64,000 bases of DNA from Okapia johnstoni (Eukaryota > Chordata > Mammalia > Artiodactyla > Giraffidae): contig CM044326.1 of the NCBI GenBank assembly GCA_024291935.2, forward strand, positions 36,889,948-36,953,947. Reading direction: 5' to 3'. The notes below the pieces were generated by a model, which worked only from the letters and a program-made list of their open reading frames with translations, did no database searches and had not been told where the DNA came from. Each line of letters starts with the position of its first letter. The first letter of the stretch is position 1. The position numbers were made by a program, and so were the translations under genes. Positions 1-10,849 of the stretch are shown here, one piece after another.

Positions 1-1895
1 CTAATTTCTTTTTTGAGTGAATTCATTTTTTGCAGAGCAAAGAGGGAGTGGTGTTAATGGGGCTTCATCAGTGAAGGGAGGCCCTATTTTGGCAGGAGAA
101 TCGTGACTTTTGCAACGAGTAATTATGGACAGGGTGCACTTGAAACCAATGCTCACAGCGAATTCCCCTGCTGTTTCCAATTGGTTTTGCTGGTTAGTTT
201 TAAATCTTGACCTAGCTTTTTCCACTGCTGCTGGAAATCCTTCCCCCATGGCCATTGGCCTTTACAGAGGTGACTACATTTCTCATGTTGGTGAATACGC
301 AGGGGTCGTTTCGAGATAGAACTTGGAGGTCCATCTCTGCAAACCTGAGGCAACTACCTAGGGGTGTGCCAGGGACCTCCTCGAAGGCTTTATGACTGTA
401 CTGGATTCCAAATGACAGAAATGTAACCCAGTTAATTTAGGGTGACCTCTTGCCCTGGGAGTGAGTCTTCATCCTAAGGGCTTCATAGAGGGGAGTGTGT
501 ATGGTCCATCCGTGGTCCTCACCTGTCTGTGCTGGTGCCACTTAGACCTCCTGACTCCGTGTGGTCCCTGGCAGTTTGCTTGCCTTCCCAAGGGTTTCCC
601 AGCTGCTTTTGGGTCTGCAGAGAGGCCCATGGGGGCAATTCCCAGGTCACCAAGAGCTGTTTGTGGCAGCGCAGGCCCTCATGCAGCTGTGATCACATCA
701 CTGTTTCTGGGCAGTCCTGCTGGGTGGGAGGGATGCCACCAGCTGGCCATGTCTGTGTGCTCTCCTAGAAGTGAGGCAGAGCTCCAGTCTGCTCTCAGAG
801 TTGGCCAAACTCCTCTGGATACCACTGAGAACCAGGCTTCTTCTCAATAAAAAATACCAGCCCCTAACTCTCCAACTTAATTTTTGGCAAGGAGCATTTT
901 TCTCCTGTGATTGACCTACATTCTCCAGTGATGGGGAGCTTGGGCTTGGGTGAAGACCAAAGAACTAGGTTTGGGATGGCGTCACCCTCAGGCTGGGAGT
1001 GGGAGACTGAGACTCTTGGGTGGAGGGCTGGTTCCAATGGGTCCTAGTGGGACCACCAGTCCTCACTTGAGCTCCCTGCCTCAGCCTGGGGGCAGACTTC
1101 ACCTCCTCCATCAGATGCCCCTGCCCTTCAAGGGGGCACTCAGGGTCGCTCTTCATCTCTTTTTCTCGCATCCCTGGTCCGTGGTGCTTCAGTGTTTCCG
1201 GCCTCAGAGCATTTGTTATGTTTGAGTCTAGTTGTTGAGCCAGTTGGGGCCCCGCCTCTGTACCAGATGAGGGTGGGCAGAACCACTGGAAGGTGTGTGA
1301 ATGAAGGTATGAAGGCATCCACTGCAGGGACTCGAGCTCACAGGAGTGTGGGGGCTGGGCAAGCAGTCCGTGTGGGTCTGTTGGTTTCACTTCTGATGCT
1401 GGAGCTTCCGGTCTTCTCCGCAGGTGTCTGGGAAGGGAAGAGGGCCCTGAGGTGAGATGTGGGGTTCCCGAGCGGGTGGTCAGGAGTGAGATGGGATCCC
1501 AGCCATGTGGAAGGCACCGGGATGAGTTGGGACCATGGCTGCTTTGCTGCCTCCAACCCTGGGCACGTTCTCCGGGGGGGGTCCCACCTGGAGAAGCGGG
1601 CACCCTTCATCATGAAGCAGAGGTGGCCCAGGAGTCTTGGGGGATTGGAGCTGGTGCAGGCCTGCCCACTGCCCCATGCGGAGGCCGGACAATGTGTGTG
1701 GGCTGCAGCGTGCCTGCTGCCTACTGCCGCATCATCCCTGCCCTCCAAGCGTCACATGAAGATATGTCTTGGGGCCCCTCCTCTTGGAAGCCTTCAGGGA
1801 ATGAATTCTGGGTCACAGAGCCCCACTTGGCCAAGATGACGAATCACCCCGTCTCTTAGCCTTGAACTGCTCAGAGGGTGGGTGTGTCTAGACCA
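1..1895. other. Unassigned single-copy-looking sequence
   Basis: I recognise no gene or repeat family in this stretch. Composition is mixed, moderately GC-rich in the middle (about 950-1700), and several overlapping open frames of 90-210 codons exist there on both strands. None has a recognisable protein, splice-site-bounded structure or sensible codon pattern, so I treat them as chance frames. A short AATAAA-containing stretch near 846 has no transcript context. Confidence 0.5.
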
Positions 1896-1899
1896 GCAC

Positions 1900-2450
1900 A
1901 ATTTCATTTATTCCACACATTTGTCAAGCGCCTACTGCATGCTCGGCCTGTGCCATGTGCTGGAAACACAGAGATGACCTGGGTCTAGTCTTGGCCCTAA
2001 AACCCTGCCAGGCTGGTGGAGACACAAGCTCGGAACTAGGCCATGCTAACGCAGAGGTCATCACAGGGGTTGCCTAGGGCTGTTGGGCCCACTGTCCAGG
2101 GCACAGGGCAACCTGGTGAGGGGTGGGTGGTCAGCAGAAGCTTTCTCAGGGAGGGAATGCCTAAAGGATGGAGCAGGAGTCAGGCAGAGAAGTGCAGGAG
2201 GAGGAATCTATGAGAAAGCACATGCAAAGGCCCTGAGATCAAGGAAACACAACCCTGGAAGGAACCATGAGTCACATAGTCTGGCCAGAGAGCAGGGAGG
2301 GTGAGAGGTCTTGGGGGAGTGAGCAGAGAGGCAGGGGGAGTCAGGGTGGGGAGCATTTGTGAGAACTTGCCTGAGCAGGTATGGGGGTGTTTGTGGTCAG
2401 GATGTCATCTGGTCAGATCTGGATTTTAGAAGGCTCTCTGTCACCCTGAC
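1900..2450 (-). mobile_element. L2 LINE 3' fragment, antisense
   Basis: The stretch opens with a degraded form of the L2 3' end read backwards (an AT-rich start, then the words for 'cctactgcatg...tgccatgtgctgg'). It continues through the typical L2 landmarks: the phrase equivalent to 'catgcaaaggccctgag' near 2221 and the region near 2410 that matches the part before the L2 tail. It is old and diverged. Open frames inside it are not genes. Confidence 0.7.
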
Positions 2451-2665
2451 CTGACTTGGACGGAAGGGGAGAGACGGCAGCAAGGTAGGCCCCTTGTGTA
2501 TTAGTGTGACGGTCATGGCAAGTGATGATGAAGGCCTTGACAAACCTAGAGGTACAGTGGATTCAGTTACACAAACTGCCTGCACAGCCTCTGAGAGAAA
2601 CGAAATAAAAAACATGGGTGATGGACACCCCAGTCATGGGGGAGGAAAGTCAGTTGTAGACAAAG

Positions 2666-2876
2666 TCAAAGTGTTAGTCACTCAGTCATGTCTGACTCTT
2701 TGCAACCCCATGGACGGTAGCCCGCCAGGCTCCTCTGTCCATGGGATTCTCCAGGCAAGAACGCTGGAGTGGGTAGCCATTCCCTTCTCCAGGGGATCTT
2801 CTCAACCCAGAGACTGAACCCGGGTCTCCTGCATTGCAGGCTTTCTTTACCATCTGAGCCATCAGGGATCCACCTC
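2666..2876 (-). mobile_element. Bov-tA/Bov-A2 SINE, antisense
   Basis: This is a ruminant tRNA/BovB-derived SINE read antisense. It has the SINE body (gtctgactctttgcaacccc and following) and ends in the antisense tRNA head (catctgagccatcaggg). A perfect 9-bp target-site duplication, TAGACAAAG, flanks it at 2657-2665 and 2877-2885, which fixes the insertion borders. Confidence 0.92.
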
Positions 2877-3373
2877 TAGACAAAGAGTGGCCTTTATTTT
2901 TCACGCTCTGTCTTCCCAAGACATGAGCCTTTTCTGCTCTTATTGTGATGATCTGGGGGCTGGAACACCAGAGCTGGGGTTCCAGGTTCCTGCTGGTGGG
3001 GAAGGGTCCCCAGACACCATCTGAGCGGTCATGGAGGGGAGAATGGAGCTCCAGGAGGCAGACAGGAGGCCTCAGAGGGTGATAGAATCCCATAGTTCAA
3101 GCCCAGGCCATGTCAGTCGTGTGTTCCTCATGCCACTGACCACACGTGGCCGCATTCCGCAGGCTCCGTTCTGGCACCAGAGCCTCAGCCCTAGGTGGGG
3201 GACAGAGAGGCCAAGGCCTTGCCTCTGATTGCTGACCTTCTGTATAATGTGTTGCAGCCATCGTAGAATTCTCCTTGAGTTTAAAACAGACATGCTCATC
3301 TGGACTGTTTTGGGAAGTGGATTATTAATATTACAGAGCTTCTGATGCTGCTGAGTCCGTATCAGTAACGAAG

Positions 3374-3493
3374 TGTGAGTTGCTCAGCTGCGCCTGACTC
3401 TTTGCAACCTCATAGACTGTAGCCCACCAGGGTCCTTTGTCCATGGGATGCTCCAGGCAAGAATACTGGAGTGGGTTGCCATTTCCTTCTCCA
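3374..3493 (-). mobile_element. Bov-A monomer SINE, antisense
   Basis: This is a single Bov-A unit without the tRNA head, about 120 bp long. It is flanked by a 13-bp direct repeat, ATCAGTAACGAAG at 3361-3373 and ATCAGTAATGAAG at 3494-3506 (12 of 13 identical), consistent with a target-site duplication made by L1/BovB-type machinery. Confidence 0.9.
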
Positions 3494-3629
3494 ATCAGTA
3501 ATGAAGGGAAGTGTGGAATTAACGAGGTGTCGGCTCCAGCCAATGGGCTTGACGTTTAGTAGATGAATTCATGTTTATAGTAAAATGGGTTTTTAACTCA
3601 GTGATTTAGCAGGCTGTGTTCTCAGCTTT

Positions 3630-3780
3630 AAAATTTTTTCTTTTAAGAGGCTCAATTTCTTTATTTTCTTGGCTGCACCATATGGCATTTGGGATCTTAC
3701 TTTCCCTACCAGGGATTGAACTTGTGCCCCTTGCCTTGGAAGTGCAGAGGCTTAATCACTGGACCTCCCAGAAAAGTCCT
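3630..3780 (-). mobile_element. CHR-type tRNA-derived SINE, antisense
   Basis: The block reads as an antisense cetartiodactyl tRNA SINE. It runs from 'ttggctgcaccatatggcat' through 'accagggattgaactt' (antisense B-box region) to 'taatcactggacctccca'. It is about 150 bp and moderately diverged. The exact subfamily (CHR-1 or CHR-2 group) was not resolved. Confidence 0.75.
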
Positions 3781-4034
3781 TATTCTCAACTCTTCTTTCC
3801 CAGTTTCTTTCACTTTAGCCCCGCTGCTTTCCCTTTCTTCTCTGCTCTTCCTCCCCTTCGTGTGATGGGCGTGCGTGCTCCCCGCCCCTGTGTTTCTCTG
3901 CGCGAGCACAGCTCACATGCCTTCTGGAGCTGGCGTCCAGGGGTGTTGGTGCTCCTGGATCCCGGCAGGCAGGGGGTGGTGGACAGCAGCTCTGGGCTCC
4001 CTCTGGCTCTGCCCTTGGTCGTTATGGTGGCCGG

Positions 4035-4150
4035 CTACCCTCTTCACCTCTCTGAGCCTAAACGTCCCCCTTCTCCAGGGAACCTGCTGTTATTACCTAT
4101 CATGTTGAGCTGGAAGCTGATTAAGTGAAGTGATGCAAAACACAATGGTC
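4035..4150 (+). mobile_element. MIR SINE fragment
   Basis: The core resembles MIR in sense orientation: 'cacctctctgagcctaaa', then an AT-containing middle 'ttattacctatcatgttgag' and 'gaagctgattaagtgaa'. It is heavily diverged. A different old tRNA-like SINE is possible. Confidence 0.55.
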
Positions 4151-5112
4151 GTAGGCTTGCAGACTCAGCAGGTGATCCGTAAAGGCAGGTTCTTTCCTGG
4201 TGGGGCCTCCTCTCCTGGACCAGGGCTTGGGAGCTGATCCAGGGGATAAGCCTGGGGCTGTGAGGAGTGTGGGCCCATCCCTGGAACTCGCTCACTGCCC
4301 ATCTGTACAATGAGCTGGATTATCCACATGTTGTGTGCCTTTTGGATCCCCGTTTGAGGGTCCTGAGTTTATGGTGATGGTGGAGGAAGAGGTGGGGGGA
4401 GACAGAAGCCAGAAGGGCAGCAGTGGGCACCCCAGCTGCTGTGGGCACCATTTGGCATCCATCCTTCTCCTGGTCCTTACCCAGCCTTCTCTCCTTCACT
4501 CTCAAACCCCTCCCAAAGTGAGTGGTGCAGGGGGCTGGGGGCTAGAGATCAAATTACACCAGGCCTTCAGGGAGGGTGAAGGGCTTCCAAACCATCAGAG
4601 TGAAACTGTAGGTGAGTCGGGGAGGGTGGGAAGGTGCGTGGGGACAAACGGCTTCAGTCTGGAGGACAGGGCAAGTGTCGAAGGACCAGGGAGGGCTCGA
4701 TAGGAAGACGAGCCCTTTGTGGGCCAGGCTCTCACTAGTGGTAGACGAACAGATGTGACTGTCTCCTCTGGGTGGGCAGGTGTGTCTTCTCCTTGTTCAC
4801 TGGGCACAGACACGGACCCCGGTGGACACTCTGAGGTCCAAGGAAGAGAAGGTGGTGATGGGTTCACTTGATGGATAGAACGCAGGTAGCCGCTTGGAGC
4901 CAGGCCAGGCCTTCTTCCCTGCAGTGGACTGGATGTGACTCAGAAGTAAACCTTCACTGTGCTAAGCCACCGAGGCTTTCAGATCATCTGTTAGAGCAGC
5001 AAGCAGACTCTGATACAGGAAGGGGACACCAGTGGGTGGGGGCTGGCAGGGATTCGTTCTGAGCATCAATTTCTGCAACCGTAGATGTATTTGTATCTAT
5101 ATGTGTGTATTT
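4151..5112. other. Unassigned sequence
   Basis: No repeat family or gene is recognised. Open frames of 60-120 codons occur on both strands without similarity to a known protein. The sequence is moderately GC-rich and contains no microsatellite. Confidence 0.5.
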
Positions 5113-5114
5113 AT

Positions 5115-5337
5115 AACTGAATCACTCATTGGAAAAGACTCTGATGCTGGGAAAGATTGAAGCAAAAGGAGAAGGGGATAGCAGAGGATGAGATGGTTGG
5201 ATGGCATCACCAACTCAATGGACATGCGTTTGAGCAAACTCCGGGAGATGGTGAAGGACAGGGAAGCCTGGCGTGCTGCACTCCATGGGGTCACAAAGAG
5301 TTGGACGTGACTTTGCGACTGAACACAACACAACACA
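5115..5337 (+). mobile_element. BovB LINE 3' end, 5'-truncated
   Basis: This is the last ~220 bp of a BovB (RTE clade) LINE in sense orientation, including the segment encoding the C-terminal arginine-rich part of ORF2 (gatgagatggttggatggca) and the stop-proximal part. The tail is degenerate (aacacaacacaacacacc) instead of clean TGAAC units. Severe 5' truncation is usual for this family. Confidence 0.92.
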
Positions 5338-5455
5338 CCTGAAACAAACACAGCTTTGTAAATCAACTATACTACAATAAAAATAAATAATTAATTTAAA
5401 AAAATGATTAAGATGGTACATTTTATTTTACATTTATTTTACCACGATAAAAAAA
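5338..5455 (+). mobile_element. L1 3' tail remnants
   Basis: The sequence has the artiodactyl L1 ending 'gtaaatcaactatactac' with AATAAAA runs, followed by a second L1-like ending ('agatggtacattttatttta' and a poly-A run near 5450). These are short remnants immediately downstream of the BovB tail, so the BovB tail and L1 tail are adjacent or nested. Confidence 0.65.
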
Positions 5456-5827
5456 AAAGTGGTTGAAAAAACCCAAACAGTTCTTGGGGTTCCTGATAGT
5501 CACTGACAGGTCAATCTGATGCCGGAGAAACCAGCATCTCTGCAGGTCAGAGCCTCTCCAAATGCAGATACGGGGCCAGGATGGCTCAGTCTGAACTCCA
5601 TCCTCACGGAGAAACCAGTACGAAGAGGGAGGGATGTGATCAACTCAGGGACACACGCCCTCTGAACCTGCTCTGACCCCACAGCTTCACTCTCTCTGCA
5701 AGATGGAAAAACACACTCAGCCAATAAAGGAAGATGTGCCCTCCGCTCCCTGAGACTGCCCCCTGGGTGAGACAGCTGGGAGAGATGCGAGGTGAGACGG
5801 GTCAGGAGATCAGGCCCTGCATCATGC

Positions 5828-6099
5828 CTCCCTGGCTGGGTTCCTTCATTGCAGTGCACGGGCTTCTCATTGTGTGGCTTCTCTTGTTGCAGAGCGTAGG
5901 CCCTTGGCAGATGGGCTTCAGTAGTTGTAGCACGTGGGCTTGGGGTTGTGGTTACCAGGCTCTCGAGCCCAGGCTCAGTAGCTGTGGTGCAAGGGCTTAG
6001 TTGTCCCATGACGTGTGGGATCTTCCCAGGCCAGGGATGGAACCCGTGTCCCCTGCATTGGCAGGCGGATTCTTACCCACTGAGCCTCCAGGTAAGTCC
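5828..6099 (-). mobile_element. CHR-2-like SINE, antisense, near full length
   Basis: The block is about 270 bp of the cetartiodactyl tRNA SINE with the characteristic reiterated antisense phrases 'cttctcttgttgcagagc', 'cttcagtagttgtagcac' and 'aggctcagtagctgtggt'. It ends with the antisense tRNA part 'ccctgcattggcaggcgg' and 'cactgagcctccaggtaag'. No clear target-site duplication was seen. Confidence 0.82.
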
Positions 6100-6810
6100 C
6101 CATCATCTACTTTCTGTCTCTGTGAATCTGACTTCTCTAGGTGCTCCATATAAGTGGAATCATACAGATTTGTTCTTTGTGACTGGCTTATTTAGCAGGA
6201 AGTCTTCAAGTTTTGCCCGTGCTGTAGCATGTTCAGAGTTTCTTTCCTTTTTAAGGCTGAGTAATATTCCATCACTCCCTTGGAATGCAAGGAAATAAAA
6301 CCAGTCAATCCTAAAGGAAATCAGTCCTGAATATTCACTAGAAGGACTGATGCTGAAGCTGAAACTCTAGTACTTTGGCCACCTAATCCGAGGAACTGAC
6401 TCACTGGAAAAGACCCTGATGCTGGGAAAGATTGAAGGCAGGGGGAGAAGGGGACGACAGAGGATGAGATGGTTGGATGGCATCACTGACTCGATGGACA
6501 TGAGTCTGAGTAAACTCCGGGAGTTGGTGATGGACAGGGAAGCCTGGTGAGCTGCAGTCCATGGGGTCACAAAGAGTCAGACATGACTGAGCAACTGAAC
6601 TGAACTGAATATTCCATTGTTTGAATAGACTCTTCATCTGTCAGTGGACACTTGGGTGGCTTCCACTTTTTGATTAGCGTGAAGAATGCTGCTGTGAACA
6701 CGAGGGTACACGTATCTATCCAAGCCCTTGCTTTCGGTTCTTCTGGGTGCATACCAGGAGGTGGGCTCACTGATCCTATGATATTTCCATCTCTGAATTT
6801 TTGAGGACCC
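6100..6810 (-). mobile_element. L1M fragment, antisense, split by BovB
   Basis: Two pieces, 6100-6274 and 6608-6810, are contiguous in an L1M 3' region read antisense. The first ends in 'gctgagtaatattccat' and the second resumes with 'aatattccattg' and continues to 'gaatgctgctgtgaacacg'. The BovB copy at 6275-6607 interrupts it, so this L1 is the older of the two. Confidence 0.82.
6275..6607 (+). mobile_element. BovB LINE 3' end with target-site duplication
   Basis: This is a ~330-bp 5'-truncated BovB in sense orientation. It carries the ORF2 C-terminal coding part and ends in two to three TGAAC-type units. It sits inside an L1M and is flanked by the 10-bp direct repeat AATATTCCAT at 6265-6274 and 6608-6617. 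A short non-BovB-looking start (about 6275-6296) may be filler at the 5' junction. Confidence 0.94.
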
Positions 6811-6940
6811 ACTCTACCATGGCAACCCACTCTAGTATTCTTGCCTGGAGAGTTCCACGGACAGAGGAACCCTGCGGGCTATGGTCCATGGGGTCGCAAA
6901 GAGCCCTCACGACCAAATGATGCACACACGTATTGTGAGA
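6811..6940 (+). mobile_element. Bov-A monomer SINE
   Basis: This is one Bov-A unit in sense orientation ('tggcaacccactctagtatt' through 'atggggtcgcaaagag'), ending near 'cacgaccaaatgatgcac'. It follows directly on the L1M fragment. No clean target-site duplication was identified. Confidence 0.88.
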
Positions 6941-7059
6941 ACTACTTTTTTAAAAAAACCATCCCCCTCTCCCCGTCCAAGCAAAGGGAGGAGAAAGAAT
7001 TTATTTTGACTAACAAGCCAAGCAGGGATAATCCCCGGAGCAGGGCAGGAGGTGGGGGG

Positions 7060-7350
7060 GGGGGTGGGCACTGGGAGGCGGAGGCGGAGCCTCTCGGCCG
7101 GATGCCCGGCCGGCCAGCAGCGGGCAGCCGGCTCTGTGTGGATGGCGCGTTGTCACTTTGGTGGAATTCAGGAGCGCCACTCCTGTTATTAGGAGGCAAT
7201 CTGTAATTAACTCACGCAGAGGCTATGCGAGCATCGGGCTCTTCCTGGGGCAGCCAGAGACAGTCCACCTGCCCTCCACGGGAGGGGTGAGGGGACCTCC
7301 CTCCAGCCAGCAGCTGACGCGTAATTAATGGCAATTGTATTGTTCCAGGG
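7060..7350. promoter_or_regulatory. Candidate conserved/CpG-dense non-coding block
   Basis: This repeat-free stretch begins with a run dense in CG dinucleotides (about 7072-7150). It then switches to AT-box motifs: TAATTA at 7204-7209 and TAATTAAT at 7322-7328 with CAATTG just after. Homeodomain-type cores in an unrepeated, GC-rich setting resemble developmental enhancers. That is an inference from motif content only, and no open frame here looks coding. Confidence 0.35.
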
Positions 7351-7379
7351 CCTCCCCTCCCTGGAAGATTCTGGACTCT

Positions 7380-7950
7380 CAGCTGGGGTGGGGAGCGGAT
7401 GGGGAGAAGGGCTGCCCGCGAGAGCGCGGCACCCCAGAGGAGTCCCACACCATCTACCGGGTCACTTTCATTCTTGGCCAAGAGGCCTCACATGTCAAGC
7501 TCGGCGGGGCTCCCCAAGAGTGGACCGAACTCCTCCAGGGGTTAAGCGACTTGAAACATGCCGACAGAGAAGGGAAAAACATCACGATGCTTTCTGACCA
7601 CGGGGCCGCCTGCAGCCCGGTTTCCCAAGCCCTGGGCAGGGTTGGCGTCTGTGTCCCCTCTGGAATGTCTGGGCTGCAGCCGGGGTTCGCTCTAAATGAG
7701 AAACAGGCTGGCAGGCTGCGGCCAGCTCCTCGTGCGGTCTGGGCAGGGCCGCTTGGCACCGGCCGCCGCCGTGGAGGACACACGGGCTGTGCCTGGCGGG
7801 CCTCCCACCAGCATGGGAGGCTTGGGGGCCGGGCCAGCCGGTTCAGGCCAGCGCCTGCAGGGAGGCAGAGCCGCGCTCCCTGGGGCCGTAGCAGGGTACC
7901 GCCCTGGAGGCAGATGGAGCCGGTTCTGCTCCTGGCCTGGCCCCTCCCTC
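7380..7950. promoter_or_regulatory. GC-rich, CpG-enriched segment (possible CpG island)
   Basis: By eye the block is clearly GC-rich with repeated CG dinucleotides (for example at 7416-7432, 7500-7510, 7740-7775 and 7850-7885), unlike its neighbours, where CpG is scarce. A 249-codon open frame (7335-8084, +) crosses it but has no recognisable domain, and its end runs into MIR-like sequence. I read it as a chance frame, so the block is at most a candidate CpG island or orphan promoter. Confidence 0.35.
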
Positions 7951-7957
7951 ATTCTGC

Positions 7958-8022
7958 AACTTTTGGAACCATGTGGGTCACGGCCTCTCAGTTTGCCCTC
8001 CTTGAAAATGGGACCACTGACA
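7958..8022 (+). mobile_element. MIR fragment
   Basis: A short MIR-core-like piece in sense orientation: 'accatgtgggtcacggcctc', 'agtttgccctccttgaaaat', then 'gggaccactga'. It overlaps the end of the long chance frame, which is one reason not to accept that frame as coding. Confidence 0.5.
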
Positions 8023-8104
8023 TCCCCCAGGGCGTCTCATGGCACAGAGCTGGGCAACAGGCGGGATGCTTCATGAACCTGTAATGTCTCAAAAGATCTC
8101 ACAG

Positions 8105-8205
8105 AGGGTAGCTCAGTGTTCTGGTTTCACAGCAGTAGCAACTGAGGTTCAGAGAAGTTCAGGAACTAACCCAAGGTCACACAGCAAAGTACAGGTAAAC
8201 AGATT
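8105..8205 (-). mobile_element. MIR SINE, antisense
   Basis: This is antisense MIR core: 'caactgaggttcagagaagt', followed by 'aacccaaggtcacacagc'. It is well preserved in the conserved core and diverged outside it. Confidence 0.8.
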
Positions 8206-8565
8206 CTCCTATAAGCCAATGATTCTCCGTATCAGCACTTCTCCACAAGAACCCAGCTCTTTCCCAGCCTAGTCCTTCCCTCCCATCCTCCCAGCCCAGG
8301 CGCTGATCCCAGAACTCCTGTTTCCAGCAGTTGTGCATGTAGTTTTGCTAATCCTGTGGGGTGGGGGCTCAAGGATGTCCCAGTGGCTTCCAGATCAGAG
8401 CTGTCCCTGGGATGGCTGGCATCACGCCCCCTCCAGTCTGCCCTCCACCTCCCAGATGGCATCATTTGGCCGACAGGATGTTGTAGCTGCTGGTCACCAC
8501 ACATTTAACCAGGGGCCCAGGAAGTGACATTTGCCCCCTACAGTAAACCGTCCGGTAATCCCAGG

Positions 8566-8945
8566 CTGGGTGTTCAGCTCCACTTTACAAATGAATATTC
8601 ATTGGAAGGACTGATGCTGAAGCTGAAACTCCAATACTTTGGCCACCTGATGCGAAGAACTGACTCATTGGAAAAGACCCTGATGCTGGGAAAGATTGAA
8701 GGCAGGAGGAGAAGGGGACAACAGAGGGTGAGATGGTTGGATGGCATCACCGACTCGATGGACACAAGTTTGAGTAAACTCTGGGAGTTGGTGATGGACA
8801 GGGAGGCCTGGCGTGCTGCAGTCCATGGGGTCGCAAAGAGTTGGACACGACTGAGCAACTGAACTGAACTGAACTGAGAGAGGTTCAGTGACCCATCAAA
8901 TGTCACCCAGCCAGAAGAGGGGGAAGCTGGGGATGAGCAGCAGCT
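8566..8945 (-). mobile_element. MIR, antisense, interrupted by BovB
   Basis: The left part, 'ccactttacaaatgaa', and the right part after 8877, 'gagaggttcagtgaccc...gtcacccagcc', together form one antisense MIR core. The BovB copy at 8594-8877 was inserted into it. Confidence 0.75.
8594..8877 (+). mobile_element. BovB LINE 3' end, 5'-truncated
   Basis: This is about 284 bp of BovB in sense orientation starting at the 'attcattggaaggactgatg' segment. It includes the ORF2 C-terminal coding part, relatively intact, and ends in clean tandem TGAAC units. It disrupts a MIR. The frame across 8524-8862 is open and gives the RTE C-terminal motif residues [16 protein letters not shown], but it is only the tail of the protein. 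Confidence 0.95.
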
Positions 8946-9262
8946 GCCCGTGGCCTCGGCGCAGGGCCACCTGGGCTGCACCATGGAGCACATGTATCAA
9001 GGCCTGAAAACCTCTGTGCCTTCCTCTTGGGAGGAAAGGCACGGGCTTCGGGTTTGGTCACTTAGGAGAGTGCAACTTCAGACAACAACGCGGTCTCTTA
9101 GGACCTTGGTTTCTCCACCTGAAATTGAGGGTGACGATGCAGGAACGGGAAGGCATGTGAGGAGGTGGCCACGAAGGACCCGAGGGGGCCCCAAATACCC
9201 AGTATTTGGGGATGGTGAGCGTCTGCTCTGGAGAAATCCCCTGGGGCCAGAGTCTAAAGCAA

Positions 9263-9449
9263 GGGTCCCCAACCTTCAGGATCTAACGCCTGATCATCGG
9301 AGGTGGAGCTGATGTAATAAACAATAAAAATAAATGCACAATAAATATAATGTACTTAAATCATCCCCAAACCATCCACCACCCGTGGTCCGTGGAAAAA
9401 TTGTCTTCCACGAGCCTGGTTTCTGGTGCCACAAAGGTTGGGGACCGCT
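9263..9449 (+). mobile_element. hAT-type non-autonomous DNA transposon relic
   Basis: The element is bounded by inverted repeats: GGGTCCCCAACCT at 9263-9275 and AGGTTGGGGACCGCT at 9435-9449. Internal words such as 'ccgtggaaaaattgtcttcc' match the widespread mammalian family with this terminus. It is about 187 bp, shorter than full length, so internally deleted. No convincing 8-bp target duplication was found, and strand is nominal. Confidence 0.72.
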
Positions 9450-10849
9450 ACTCTGAGGGACATTGAAAGCTAGTAGAGAGGTCTGAATTATTCCTCTTTG
9501 TGGTACAGACTGAGAGTTCCAAGTGGGAGGTGACATGGTCTCTCAGTGCCCTGGGGAGACCACCCCGCTCGTCACATTGGAGAGGGCTGCCACGGGGGAT
9601 GGGGACGAGACAGAGCGGGAAGAGCAGTGAGGGGCAAGGGGCTGAGCATGGAGGGGTCATCGGGCAGGAACACCCCCTCCCTGCAGTCCCCACCTTCCCT
9701 TTCCTATGGAATTAGATCTAATCTAATTCTACCCCTGTTGGAAGTTTCGGTTTTAGTTCCATGAAAGCAACAGAGCTGGTTGTGATTAAGATAAGGATGG
9801 AGACACTCTCAAGGTCAGGGCAAGGGCACAGCAAGTCCCTGCCCCTCCCTGCCACCCACCTCCTGCTTCCTCTTCCCTGCAGGGCCCTTGGCCCTGACCC
9901 CTGAGAAGTGTCCACTGGGCCCTGGTGTGGGCAAACGAGGACCCCTCGGAGTCCACCCGAGGTTGGCTCCACTGAGAACGGTGGAGGCTCACCGTAGGGA
10001 CCCCCTCACCTGCCTCCTCCCTCCCATCCCTCCAATGTCTGTGCAGACCCCAATCCCACTAGTGCTACAGTTCACACTGAAATGATGAGGGACCCCTGGG
10101 GTGGCCATGACAGACATGTCAGGCCAGGAAGGCGATCAATTCCCAACTCAAGATAGCAGGCTGGGGTTCGAATGCTTGGTGGTGATGCTATTCCAGGGAC
10201 GGACTCTGCTCTAAGTTATAAAAATATCCTCCAATCCTCTTGTAAATGATTATTTTCAATAACAAAGTGGGGCATCTCCAAGAGCTATCTCCATGGTGCA
10301 CCTGTGCTTGCTAACATTTGGCTAAGAACTGTTAGGTGTGTGGGTGATACCTCTGGGCAGAGGTTGGGGTGGCCCTCATGAGAGTTATCCCTGCGATTTG
10401 AGGTGGCCCAGAGCAAACTTCATCAACCACTTTCCTGGTGAGGGGAGGGATCAGGTCAAAATGAATACATTTGCAGAGACACTAAGCAGCCCTTTTGTCT
10501 CGGTGTTAAGGGATGGTTGCAGGGTTAACGGTTGCCTAAAAGCTCCCTAATTTTATTTTAGCTCACTGTCTAGGTTTATATGGGTTTCTGTACATTGGTC
10601 CGAGAGGGTGTGTGTAAATCGGTGTGCCTTCATGGAAGTGCATGCATGTGTGTACGTGTGTAGGGGGGAAGGGCTTCTCCAGTGCTTTGCAAGCAGCACT
10701 TGTGCATTGGTTCCGCCAGGCTTTGGACCTGGGAGGGGCCATCTCAGCTCCACTCTCAGCGAGCTGCTGTCCCAGGGCCGTTGAAGGGCTGATGGCTCCT
10801 GCTGGCAGCGGGGACATCAGAAAGGGTTAAGGGGCCTGGCGGGCTGCTG
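9450..10849. other. Unassigned sequence
   Basis: No gene and no confident repeat is seen here. The part 9840-10080 is GC-rich with a chance 60-80-codon frame on each strand. The part 10200-10330 is AT-rich. The part 10540-10680 contains a diffuse GT-rich stretch (gtgtgtgtaaatcggtgtgc). Some of it may belong with the repeat-poor block that follows. Confidence 0.45.

Noticed and set aside
965..1603. 212-codon minus-strand frame
   Set aside because: It is proline/serine/arginine-rich, typical of chance frames in GC-rich DNA, with overlapping frames of similar length on the other strand.
7335..8084. 249-codon open frame on the plus strand
   Set aside because: It lies in GC-rich sequence where long frames arise by chance, shows no recognisable domain, overlaps other long frames on both strands, and its end runs into MIR-like sequence. 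No splice or initiation context supports it.
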